A stretch of 64,000 bases of DNA, taken from positions 131,501-195,500 of the forward strand of contig QUAH01000004.1 in assembly GCA_003426165.1 (NCBI GenBank), in the 5' to 3' direction. Below the pieces are notes generated by a model that did not search any database, had not been told where the DNA came from, and saw only the letters and a list, made by a program, of their open reading frames with translations. Source of the stretch: Candidatus Saccharicenans subterraneus. GTDB lineage: Bacteria; Acidobacteriota; Aminicenantia; Aminicenantales; Saccharicenantaceae. Positions 33,223 to 42,659 of this stretch are shown in pieces. Position 1 is the stretch's first letter, and every line of letters begins with the position of its first letter. Position numbers and translations under genes: made by a program.

Positions 33223-34272
33223 CTACTGGGTTTTTTTCTTGAAGAGATGGTGGCCGTTGCGGGTCAGGTAAACGCCGAAGAAAATTACCAGGGCGCTCAG
33301 GACCTGGAGCCAGCTTATCCGGTCCCCCAGGAAGATTACCGCGGAAAGGACGCCGAAGACGGGAGTCAAATTGCTGTAAACTCCGGTTCTGGCTCCGCCC
33401 ACCCGCTCCACCGACTTATACCAGACGACAAACCCGAAGACCAGGGCCAGGGAGCCAGAATAGACCAGTCCCAGCCAGCCGCCCGGAGTCACCCGCGAAA
33501 AATCGGCCCTGGAAAATTCCCTCCAGGCAAAGGGCAGGTAAAAAGCCGTCCCGATGATGTTGGTCAGCCCGGCCAGCTTGGTGGGCGAAATTTTCTTCAG
33601 CACAGGCCGGGCAAAAATTGTGTAAAAGGCCCACATCAGGCCGGCCAGCAGAATCAGGAAAACGCCGGAGACTTCGGCCCCCTTCAGGTTAAAGCCGTTG
33701 GGCCGGCCCAGGACTATTCCATAAAAGCCGATAACCGATAGCACTATTCCCAGCCAGCCGGTCCAGCGCAGCCGCTCCAGGCCGAAAGCTGTGCTCAGGA
33801 CGGCGATAAAAATTGGTGTCATGGCATTACCCATGGAAACCAGCGAAGCTGAAGTCCGGCTCAGCCCGGTAATGAAAAACACCTGGTAAAGGGTGATGCC
33901 GGTCAGGGCCAGGAATACCACCCGCGGCAGGTCCTTCCGGCTGATGGCAAAACCTTCGCGGCTGCGCCAGATGATGAAGGCATAGATCAGGGCCGAAAAC
34001 AAGAACCGGGCCAGGTTAAAAGCATGAGGCGAAAGCGCGGAAAACGACACCTTGATAACCGAAACATTCGCCCCCCAGACCATGGTGGTCAGGAGCATCA
34101 GCAGGTCGGTCAGGCCAAAGGCCGGGGGGCGCTCGGCCCCAGGCTTAGAGCTTACCGCGTTTCTATCGACCGAAGAGCCGGGCTGTCCGGGAGCTGACGA
34201 CTCCGAACCCGAATCACCGCCGAGGCCAACCGGCTCGTTCTGGTTTTTTATAATCGTATTCTCTCTTTCCAT
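33223..34272 (-). CDS. EamA/DMT family transporter
   Basis: About 10 TM segments, MTTMVWGANVSVIKV...duplicated EamA pattern. Confidence 0.88.
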   Translation of the reverse strand: MERENTIIKNQNEPVGLGGDSGSESSAPGQPGSSVDRNAVSSKPGAERPPAFGLTDLLMLLTTMVWGANVSVIKVSFSALSPHAFNLARFLFSALIYAFIIWRSREGFAISRKDLPRVVFLALTGITLYQVFFITGLSRTSASLVSMGNAMTPIFIAVLSTAFGLERLRWTGWLGIVLSVIGFYGIVLGRPNGFNLKGAEVSGVFLILLAGLMWAFYTIFARPVLKKISPTKLAGLTNIIGTAFYLPFAWREFSRADFSRVTPGGWLGLVYSGSLALVFGFVVWYKSVERVGGARTGVYSNLTPVFGVLSAVIFLGDRISWLQVLSALVIFFGVYLTRNGHHLFKKKTQ

Positions 34273-34311
34273 ATTTATTATTGCTAAATTTAAGGGTAGG
34301 AACTTACCTCG

Positions 34312-34731
34312 TCAGCCCCGGGGGTAGCGGGCTTCAACCGTGGATTTCAGGCCGCCCCGCGGGGTGAACTCTCCCCTGACCAGGGCCTTCTTCGGCTTAC
34401 AGGCCCTGACCACATCTTCCAGGATGCGGTTGACGGCGTTTTCATAGAATATGCCCAGGTTGCGGTAAGCCAGGATGTACATCTTCAGGGACTTGAGCTC
34501 GATAACCTTCTTGTCCGGAACGTACCACAGGGTAACCTTGCCGTAGTCGGGCAGCCCGGTCTTGGGGCAGACCGAGGTATATTCCGGAATTTCAATGGTA
34601 ATCTCGTAATCCGGAAACTGGTTGGGAAAGGTCTGAAGCTCGGGCAGCCTGGTTTTGAGCCCGGCCCGGGCTTCTTTTTCCCCATATTCTAACTTCTGAG
34701 TCGCTTTCTTACCGGCCATTTTCCTTCTCAC
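34312..34731 (-). CDS. queF: NADPH-dependent 7-cyano-7-deazaguanine reductase
   Basis: EYTSVCPKTGLPDYGKVTLWYVPDKKVIELKSLKMYILAYRN. Confidence 0.93.
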   Translation of the reverse strand: MRRKMAGKKATQKLEYGEKEARAGLKTRLPELQTFPNQFPDYEITIEIPEYTSVCPKTGLPDYGKVTLWYVPDKKVIELKSLKMYILAYRNLGIFYENAVNRILEDVVRACKPKKALVRGEFTPRGGLKSTVEARYPRG

Positions 34732-35073
34732 CTAAATGATTAATTTTCAGTCATTAATGATAGCCCAAATCGGGATTTCCGGCAACCCACGAATTGCCTC
34801 ACTTAAAATCTATTTGAAAGCGATTCGTTGCCTCACGAAAAAATCTACACGAAATAATTCGGGAGAGGTATTAAGAATCGCGGTGAGATTAGTCAGGAAA
34901 CGAGGTTATGGGGTTCAAGATGCGAATTAAGAGAGCGACTTAAATGATTTGTTTCAGAGGCCTCAGTGGGTTCCCAGGAAGTGTCATTTTGTAAAGACCG
35001 GGAATTCTATTATAATCATCGGGCACCTGATTTTTCAGCCTTTCAGGCGGCAAACTGTCAAGGAGGAGAAGGA

Positions 35074-35277
35074 ATGGCCGAATGCCGGGTGGAAAAGAAC
35101 CTGAAAAGATGCAACTGCTCCTGGGAACCCTGCGAGCGCAAGGGAATCTGCTGCGAGTGCCTGGTCTATCACTGGAGCCACCGGGAGCTTCCGGCCTGCT
35201 TTTTCCCGGATGATGTTGAAAAAACTTACGACCGCTCCCTGGAGAGGTTCATAGAAGTATACAGGAACAAGAAGTAG
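35074..35277 (+). CDS. Small Cys-rich cytosolic protein (DUF6485-like)
   Basis: AECRVEKNLKRCNCSWEPCERKGICCECLVYHWSHRELPACFF; strong SD AAGGAGGAGAAGGA before ATG 35074. Confidence 0.78.
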   Translation: MAECRVEKNLKRCNCSWEPCERKGICCECLVYHWSHRELPACFFPDDVEKTYDRSLERFIEVYRNKK

Positions 35278-35559
35278 ACAATAGAAAACGGCCGGGGCCA
35301 TTCTCGGCTTTACCTGTGCCCTAAACCGCATCAACCCATTAAAAAATCCCTCATAAAAGGATACTTGGCCGTGTTTTTATAATCAATAAACCCGGGTCAG
35401 ATTTCTTGGTAAGAGTAATTTCCTTTCGCTACATTACGTTGTTTGTCTCGATAACACGGGTAGTTAGCTGAAATCTATAAGAGATGAATGTCCAGGGCCC
35501 AGCTCCAGGCCAAAACACTTCAAGCAGAAGGTCAGCCTGGCCTGGATACGATCCCCCGC

Positions 35560-36012
35560 TCAGGAAGTATGGTCGTGGGTGATGCGCCAGCCTTCGGGAA
35601 AACGCTTCAGAATCAGCGTGAACACGCCGCCCTTCTTTTCTTCCTTAATGGTAACGCTCCACCTGCCCAGGACCAGGGCATGATCGCGGCCAAGAACTTT
35701 AACTTCCAGGTCGGAGAAATCGAGCTGGCCCATTTTGTCGCCCGAATAACCTTTCTTATACCTTTCCAGAAGTGTCTCCCAGCCCCGGACCCGGTTGGCC
35801 CCGGACTGAAAGGTCAGCTGGTCCGACTTCCAGTAATATGCCATGTACCCTTCCAGGTCGCCCCTGTTCCAGGCTTCCTTCTGAAGTTCCAGAACCTTAA
35901 TGACCTCGGCTGCTTCCGCCGGGGCCTGTGCCTGATCCCGGCAGCCGGACGAAATGAGCGGCAAGATCATCGATACGAGTAAAATAACGACCCGGCCTGA
36001 CTTTCCTTTCAT
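35560..36012 (-). CDS. SnoaL/DUF4440 (NTF2-like) putative lipoprotein
   Basis: LPLISSGC lipobox-like; ELQKEAWNRGDLEGYMAYYWKSDQLTF; GWRITHDHTS. Confidence 0.82.
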   Translation of the reverse strand: MKGKSGRVVILLVSMILPLISSGCRDQAQAPAEAAEVIKVLELQKEAWNRGDLEGYMAYYWKSDQLTFQSGANRVRGWETLLERYKKGYSGDKMGQLDFSDLEVKVLGRDHALVLGRWSVTIKEEKKGGVFTLILKRFPEGWRITHDHTS

Positions 36013-36283
36013 TGAGCGCCTCCTGTTCTGGTTTCCTGATTCTTAATCATGGCCTCGCGGAAACCTGATAGCTGCGATCAGCCCTGCCCCCGATTATATC
36101 CCGGCCAGCCCGGGATGTCTAAAATTTATGGAGCAAGCCGATTATTTCCCCGGGAACAGGGCAGGTCTTAATAAATTGACACCGGGCTTTCGGTGATTTA
36201 TATTGCCTCACTGAGAACATGGTCCTCGGCAGAATCATTTGCCCCGGCCATGGCTTGCTGGAAATTTCACCCGGAGAGAATGC

Positions 36284-36667
36284 GTGTCTGAAAAAAGATT
36301 CGTAACAGCCATCAACTGCATGGACGGAAGAGTTCAGGACTGCGTCAACCGCTGGATTAAGAATCTCTACCGGGCCGACTACGTTGACGTCATCACCGCC
36401 CCCGGGCCGGTAAAAATCCTGGCCGCCGGAGAGCCGGAGTTCATGCTAACCTCAATCAAGCGCTGCCTGGCCGTTTCAACCGAAAAGCACCACTCGCCGG
36501 CCGTGGCCATCGTCGCCCACCACGACTGTGCCGGTAACCCCCTGTCCAAAGAAGAACAGCTCAGTCAGCTGTACCTGGCCGCCGAGAAAATCAGGGAAAA
36601 CTTTCCGGGACTCAAGGTTCACCTGCTCTGGGTAAACGAAGACTGGCAGGTCGAAGAAGTTATATAA
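36284..36667 (+). CDS. Short beta-carbonic-anhydrase-like protein
   Basis: INCMDGRVQ (CxDxR) and AHHDCAGNP (HxxC); GTG start at 36284 preceded by GGAGAG; longer ATG ORF starts at 36239. Confidence 0.68.
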   Translation: MSEKRFVTAINCMDGRVQDCVNRWIKNLYRADYVDVITAPGPVKILAAGEPEFMLTSIKRCLAVSTEKHHSPAVAIVAHHDCAGNPLSKEEQLSQLYLAAEKIRENFPGLKVHLLWVNEDWQVEEVI

Positions 36668-36682
36668 TAGCTGGGAAGAGAC

Positions 36683-37618
36683 ATGAACGATAAAGGGTTC
36701 CCCCACCTGTATGGGCCGGTGCCGTCAAGGCGCCTGGGGTATTCTCTCGGGGTGGACTTGCTCCCCTTCAAGACCTGCAGCCTGGGTTGTGTTTATTGCC
36801 AGCTGGGACGTACTAAGAAAGCCACAATCAGGCGCGGCCAATTCTTTTCAGCCAAACAAATCCTGCAAGAAGTGCAAGAATTTTTAAAGAGTGGAGCCCG
36901 GGTTGATTTCATCACCTTCTCCGGCTCCGGGGAGCCTACCCTGAATAAATCGATCGGCTGGCTGATCAGAAAAATAAAAAAGATGACCGGCGTTCCGGTG
37001 GCTGTACTGACCAACGGCACCCTTCTTTCCCGCCCGGAAGTAAGAAAAGAACTGGCCGCCGCCGACGTGGTTGTGCCCTCGCTCGACGCCGCCAGCCAGG
37101 AAGTCTTTGAAAAAGTTAACAGGCCGCATCCCTCGCTACGGGCGGAGAAGATTATAGACGGTCTGGTTAAATTCCGCCGCCAGTTCAAGGGGCAGCTCTG
37201 GCTGGAAATCCTGCTGGTAAGAGGAATCAACGACGCCCCGGCCCATCTTAAGAAGCTCAAAGCCGCGGTTGAGAAAATAAACCCCGACAAGATCCACCTC
37301 AACACCGTGGTCAGGCCCCCGGCCGAAAGCCGGGCCCGCCCCCTTTCGCCTGAAAAGATGCAGGAAATCAAGAAATTTTTTGGAGAAAAGGCGGAAGTGG
37401 TGGCCAGCTTCAGGAAGAAAGAGCAGGACAGGGCCCCGGAGAACGTTGCCCAGGCGATACTCTCGATTGTCCGCCGGCGCCCGGTCAGCCTGGAAGACCT
37501 GGAGCACTCCCTGGGCCTTACCAGGGAAGAATTGAGCCTTCATCTCCAGCACCTCATGGAACAAAAAAGGGTCAGGATGGTCAGGCATCTTGACCGGGAG
37601 TACTTTGAACCGGCCTGA
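36683..37618 (+). CDS. Radical SAM protein with C-terminal helix-turn-helix-like domain
   Basis: LYGPVPSRRLGYSLGVDLLPFKTCSLGCVYCQLG; FITFSGSGEPTLN. Confidence 0.88.
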   Translation: MNDKGFPHLYGPVPSRRLGYSLGVDLLPFKTCSLGCVYCQLGRTKKATIRRGQFFSAKQILQEVQEFLKSGARVDFITFSGSGEPTLNKSIGWLIRKIKKMTGVPVAVLTNGTLLSRPEVRKELAAADVVVPSLDAASQEVFEKVNRPHPSLRAEKIIDGLVKFRRQFKGQLWLEILLVRGINDAPAHLKKLKAAVEKINPDKIHLNTVVRPPAESRARPLSPEKMQEIKKFFGEKAEVVASFRKKEQDRAPENVAQAILSIVRRRPVSLEDLEHSLGLTREELSLHLQHLMEQKRVRMVRHLDREYFEPA

Positions 37619-37876
37619 AACCTGTTTATCCCAGCCTGAGCTTGAGCTTTTCCCCTGCTTTTAGTCTCAGAATCCGCCCACTCCAGAAATCAAGCGGGCA
37701 ACCTAACTTCTCTTAAGGAGAGGCCAGGAGTTTCATGCCCATTGCCTGCTGATTTTAGAGCCTTATGAGCCCCCGATTTTATTTCCCGAAATCCGGGCCG
37801 GGGGTTCCGGGAACTAAAGCTTAGCCCAAAATTTTTAAGATAAAAAATTTGAATTTTCTAAAGGAATTTTTATAAA

Positions 37877-38320
37877 ATGTTCATGCTCAGCAAAATCCAA
37901 CTAAGGAGTATGCCCATGACTTTGCTTAAGGCTATTGAAGGAATCGGCGATGTCTTTATGGAAAAGCTGAAAGAAGCCGGGGTTTACAACGTCAAGCAAC
38001 TGCTCAGGGCGGGAGCCACTCCAGCCGGCCGCAAGGAACTGGCCGAGAAGACCGGCCTCAGCGAAGCCCAGATCCTTAAATGGGTTAACCGGGCTGACCT
38101 GATGCGGATTAGAGGCATAGGAGAAGAATACAGCGACCTGCTAGAAATGGCCGGCGTGGACACCGTGGTGGAGCTGGCCCAGAGAAATGCCCAGAACCTC
38201 CACCAGAAACTCCTGGAAATCAACCAGGAGAAAAAGCTGGTGCGCCGTGTTCCGGCCCTCAGGATGGTGCGTTACTGGATAGAAAGGGCGAAAAAGCTCC
38301 CGAGAATTGTAACCTACTGA
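37877..38320 (+). CDS. DUF4332 / helix-hairpin-helix protein
   Basis: AIEGIGDVFMEKLKEAGVYNVKQLLRAGATPAGRKELAEKTGLSEAQILKWVNRADLMRIRGIGEEYSDLLEMAGVDTV. Internal ATG at 37913 possible. Confidence 0.82.
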   Translation: MFMLSKIQLRSMPMTLLKAIEGIGDVFMEKLKEAGVYNVKQLLRAGATPAGRKELAEKTGLSEAQILKWVNRADLMRIRGIGEEYSDLLEMAGVDTVVELAQRNAQNLHQKLLEINQEKKLVRRVPALRMVRYWIERAKKLPRIVTY

Positions 38321-38751
38321 GCCGCCGCCGGACCCGATTCGTTCTCAGGCATACTGCCAGCATCCTGAAGCGGGGGTTTTCTCTTACATTTTTAATTTTT
38401 CATATTTTCTTGTAGCCTCAAGTTGCCATTCCACGGCCCTCAGGCATTGAGTCTTCAATGACCGGGAGCTTCCCTAAATAAATCTTGTCGTTTCCAGTGT
38501 TTTTAAGGCCGGCAACCAACATGAACATCGCCAAGATATCATAAAACTGATTTTGCTCTCCCGTGGCCATCACCGGGTACCGATAACCAATCTCCTGGTG
38601 ACGGCAAAAGCCTTAACATATGAATGGTTATTCATATATCAGGTGCCAGGGCGCGGGCTCAAGGTGCTGAACATCTCTCCGGGCTGTCAACATTTCAGGT
38701 ATCGAAATTCTGATCAGCATTACCCAAGGCCGAAAAAAGCTTCTACTGCTC

Positions 38752-40116
38752 TTAATTGTATTTTCTTTTAAAAAAATAATAGGCGGGGAGCCCGGCCAGG
38801 ACGGTCAGGATGGCCACGCCCGACGGTCCGGGGCTCTGCAGCAATCCCAGCACGAGGATACTCACCCCGGCCAGCAGGTAAATGACCTGCACCAGCGGAA
38901 AGCCCGGCAGCTTCAGGTTGTCCGGATGATTCTTTCTCAGCTTGAAAACTCCCACCACCGCCAGGATGGGAAAAATTCCCAGGGAAAAGCCCATGTAAGT
39001 CAGGATGTGCTCAAAAGTCCCGGAAACGACGATGACCGCAGCAATCGCCCCCTGAAGCCAGATGGAAAGGGCCGGCACCCGGCTGACCGGGTGGACCCTG
39101 GCCGCGAACGGAAAAAACAGCCGGTCCGAGGCCATGGCGTAATAGACCCTCGGGCCAATGATGATAAAGGCACTCAACGAGGAGAAAAGGGCAAAGGCAA
39201 TCATTATGGACAAAAACTTTTCCCAGCCAGCCCCCAGGAGCTTACCGGCAGCCAGCCCGCCCACCGAAATCACGCCCTTCATCTCCGCCGGTGGAACGGC
39301 ATAGACATACAGCAGGTTCAGTCCCAGGTAAAGCAGGATGACCACACCCGTGCCCAGGAGCAGCGACAGCGGCAGGTCCCGGCGTGGATTTTTTATCTCC
39401 GACCCCAGGTAGGCCGAGGCGTTCCAGCCACTGTAGGCGAACATGATCCACATCAGCGACAGGCCAATCACCTTGAGCGAGGAAAAATCGGCCGGAAGCC
39501 AGTCGCCGCTCGTGAAATGACTCCAGCTTCCCCGGCTGCTGGCAAAACCGATGGCCACCAGGAAGAGAATCAGTCCCACCTTGCCCGTGGTCAGAATGTT
39601 CTGGACCCGGGCTCCGGGCTTCAAACCCTGGACGTGAACCAGGGTGAAGGCAAGAATCACCAGGATGGCTATGGCTTTCTTGGTGACCACTGGCAGGACA
39701 GTCACCCCCAGTTTCAGGGGCTCATCCAGAACCGGGAAAGCCCGGGCCAGGTATTCGCTGAAGCCCACAGCCGAGGCGGCAATCGGCGCCGAAAAGCCCA
39801 CGAAGAAGGAAACCCAGCCGCTCAGGAACCCGGCCAGTGGATGGAAGAGGCGCGATAGAAAGTAATACTCTCCCCCAGCCCGGGGAAAGGCAGCCCCCAG
39901 CTCGCCGTAGCTCAGGGCCCCGCACAGGGCAATGAGTCCCCCGCCCACCCAGAGCGCCAGCATCAATAGCGGATGGCCCAGGTCGCGAAGCAGCAGCCCG
40001 GAAGTGGTGAAGATTCCGGCCCCGATCATGTTGGCCACCACGATGTTACTGAGCGACACCGGCCCCAGGGTCTTCTTCAGTTCCGGTTCGTTCCTGCCGG
40101 GAACATCCATCTTCAA
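38752..40116 (-). CDS. APC family amino acid permease
   Basis: NMIGAGIFTTSGLLLRDLG; GALSYGELGAAFPRAGGEYYFL; multiple TM segments. Confidence 0.92.
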   Translation of the reverse strand: MKMDVPGRNEPELKKTLGPVSLSNIVVANMIGAGIFTTSGLLLRDLGHPLLMLALWVGGGLIALCGALSYGELGAAFPRAGGEYYFLSRLFHPLAGFLSGWVSFFVGFSAPIAASAVGFSEYLARAFPVLDEPLKLGVTVLPVVTKKAIAILVILAFTLVHVQGLKPGARVQNILTTGKVGLILFLVAIGFASSRGSWSHFTSGDWLPADFSSLKVIGLSLMWIMFAYSGWNASAYLGSEIKNPRRDLPLSLLLGTGVVILLYLGLNLLYVYAVPPAEMKGVISVGGLAAGKLLGAGWEKFLSIMIAFALFSSLSAFIIIGPRVYYAMASDRLFFPFAARVHPVSRVPALSIWLQGAIAAVIVVSGTFEHILTYMGFSLGIFPILAVVGVFKLRKNHPDNLKLPGFPLVQVIYLLAGVSILVLGLLQSPGPSGVAILTVLAGLPAYYFFKRKYN

Positions 40117-40365
40117 CCTGCCTTTTTTCAGATGAGCAAAATCTACTTTATGGGCGGCGGGTGGTCAAGGATTTTTTTGCGTGGCCCCGCCCCCAGGCCA
40201 TACCCAGCCGAGGCAGAGCCTGGCTAATCTGCCTGGAGCGGGGCGAAGAGAGAGGACCAGTTTATTGAGAACGACCCCTTCCTTAACAACTTTTGACAGC
40301 AAGTCAGCTATTGTGGTACTTGAATAGATGACTCCGGGTCACAAATTCCATCGGAGGGAGATACC

Positions 40366-41253
40366 ATGGGGAAAACAAGAAAGATAGTTCTGGTGTTGTT
40401 TTGCTTCATATTGATTTCATCCAGTTTTCCTCCCGGCCAGGGCCTCCTGGCCCAGGAGGTCCGCCTGGATGTGCCCTTTGTCCCAACACCCTACGAGGTC
40501 ATTGAAGACATGCTGAGGTTTGCCGAGCTCAAGAAAGGTGACATTCTCTACGACCTGGGCTGCGGCGACGGAAGGATTGTCATCGAGGCTGCCCGCCGGG
40601 CCGGAATCAGGGCGGTTGGCATTGATATCGACCCGGAAAGAATTAGGGAAAGCCGGGAGAACGCCAGGATAGCCGGCGTGGAGAACCTGGTAGAATTCCG
40701 CAGGGCCAATATCTTCGAGGCCGACTTCAGCGAGGCCACGGTGGTCACCATGTATCTCCTGCCCGACGTCAACATCCGCCTGCGCCCCACCATACTTAGC
40801 CTCAAGCCCGGAACCCGGATCATCTCCCACCAGTTTGACATGGACGAATGGCAGGCCGACCGCATGACCTACGTGCCCATAGACCTTTACGTTCATACCG
40901 TTTTCCTGTGGATTGTCCCGGCCAACATTTCCGGCACCTGGGACTGGAGCCTGAACTTAAACCAGAAGAAAACGGACTGCCGCCTGGAAGTCAACCAGGC
41001 CTACCAGTACTTCTCGGGAAAGCTCTACCTGGGAGAACAGGTCCTCCACATTCCCGAAACCAAGGTAGTAGGGCCAAATGTGGAATTTTCGGTAATTCTG
41101 CCCGGCACGGCCGACACCGAGCTCATCTTCAGCGGCCAGGCCGAAGGCGATCAACTGAACGGCACAGCCACCCTGGTCCAGGGGAAAAAGAATGCCCGGC
41201 AGACCTGGAAAGCAACCCGCCGTCCCGGGACCGCCACCTCGATAGAGCGCTGA
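40366..41253 (+). CDS. Exported class I SAM-dependent methyltransferase-like protein
   Basis: Signal peptide (IVLVLFCFILISSSFPPGQGLLAQ) then KGDILYDLGCGDGRIVIEAARRAGIRAVGIDIDPERI. Confidence 0.85.
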   Translation: MGKTRKIVLVLFCFILISSSFPPGQGLLAQEVRLDVPFVPTPYEVIEDMLRFAELKKGDILYDLGCGDGRIVIEAARRAGIRAVGIDIDPERIRESRENARIAGVENLVEFRRANIFEADFSEATVVTMYLLPDVNIRLRPTILSLKPGTRIISHQFDMDEWQADRMTYVPIDLYVHTVFLWIVPANISGTWDWSLNLNQKKTDCRLEVNQAYQYFSGKLYLGEQVLHIPETKVVGPNVEFSVILPGTADTELIFSGQAEGDQLNGTATLVQGKKNARQTWKATRRPGTATSIER

Positions 41254-41576
41254 TAGCCTGTAGATTCCGGAGTTCAATAGCCCTAGGGATTTCTAGTTCC
41301 CTGGATTTTATGACGCGGTTCCGAGTCTTATCAACCAGGCTAAATTCTTATTTTACTTTTATCTTACCTTTCCCGACTAATCCGTCATTCCCGTGAGTAA
41401 TAGCGAGATTTCTCAAGGCACCGAGCACGACCCGAACCTGGAATAGCACGGCAGTTGGTTCGCCAACGGTACGAGTCTAACCAAATACCTAAGGCGCGAC
41501 TTGAGTTATCCTCCAGGGGCCCCTTAACCGGTGGCTTGATCTTGCCCCGGGGAGTGATAATTGCCCGGTTTTACCC

Positions 41577-42296
41577 TTAAAAATCCGGAGGAGTTTTTTT
41601 CTTGAAGCTCAATGAGATTCCAGACCGGCTGCGGGAATCAATAGTCGTCTCCAGCTCGGGCTGCGAGTAAGCATAATCCAGAAACTCCCTGATCCCGGGC
41701 TGAAGCCAGCGGCTGCCCCGGCCCTGCCCGACATTGTGGGCAGCAAAACAGCCACCCGCTTCGAGCCTGGGCAGCACCGCCTCCAGGTAATTCCTGTACC
41801 ACTCCTTGTCGGCATCGCAAAAAACAAAATCAAAGGGCCCGGGAAGAGCCGGCACAATTTCATGGGCATCACCCAGCCTGGCTTCAATCAGGTGGTCCAG
41901 GCCAGCTTCCTTGAAGTTGGCCACCGCCTGGCGGTAGCGGTCCTCGTCAATTTCTATGGTTACCAGCCGGCCGCCGGTTTTGCTCAGGGCCCAGGCAATC
42001 CAGATGCCTGAATGGCCGGTTGAGGTGCCGATTTCCAGCGCCCGCCTGTAGCCATGTTTGATAATCAGGTCATAAAGGATCTGCCCGTCGCTTTCCGGGA
42101 CATTCATGTCGTGCCAGGTATAACGCCGGCTTTCCAGGAATTTTTTTACCCGCCGGTCAAGGGCCGTTTCCTCGCTCTGCGCCTTCCCGCCGCCCGAGGA
42201 TAGGGTGACGGCTCCAAGCAAGATGAAGGCCAGCAGAAGCAAAAACGCAGCCATCCTGTTGATAATACTAAGTTTAGCTTTCGCTGTCATTTTCAT
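41577..42296 (-). CDS. O-methyltransferase-like protein with N-terminal signal/anchor
   Basis: MAAFLLLLAFILLGAVTLSSG then RRALEIGTSTGHSGIWIAWAL...FVFCDADKEWYRNYLEAVLPRLEAGG. Confidence 0.85.
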   Translation of the reverse strand: MKMTAKAKLSIINRMAAFLLLLAFILLGAVTLSSGGGKAQSEETALDRRVKKFLESRRYTWHDMNVPESDGQILYDLIIKHGYRRALEIGTSTGHSGIWIAWALSKTGGRLVTIEIDEDRYRQAVANFKEAGLDHLIEARLGDAHEIVPALPGPFDFVFCDADKEWYRNYLEAVLPRLEAGGCFAAHNVGQGRGSRWLQPGIREFLDYAYSQPELETTIDSRSRSGISLSFKKKTPPDF

Positions 42297-42659
42297 GGGT
42301 TTCAGCTTTCAGACTTTGTTACCATCAATGTTCATATTTCACCACTCCAGTTTACCAGATTTTGCTTTCCCGGGCCCGGCATTTCTTCTGTCCTCAATTA
42401 GACTAGACCCGGACCTGGGACTGGCTGGCAGAAGAAACTACCTTCTGACAGCAGCCTTCCATGCTTTTATTTGTTATCTACCCGGGCTCTGCCGGCAAAA
42501 TTTTACTTTTCTTTTTTTTGCTTTTATGTTATTAGTAATTCTCAAAGCTTAAGGTCTTATAAGTGATAACCGAAATAAAAGAACCGGCGGTTGATCCCTT
42601 TTTTAGTGCCAGTCCGGCACGGTTTTTAACGATAAACAATTCGGAACAAGGAGTCTTTC

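Noticed and set aside
34793-34860. Two approximate 34-bp direct repeats (TTGCCTCAC...) upstream of the DUF6485-like gene
   Set aside because: Only two copies, poorly matched beyond TTGCCTCAC; too weak to call a functional repeat.
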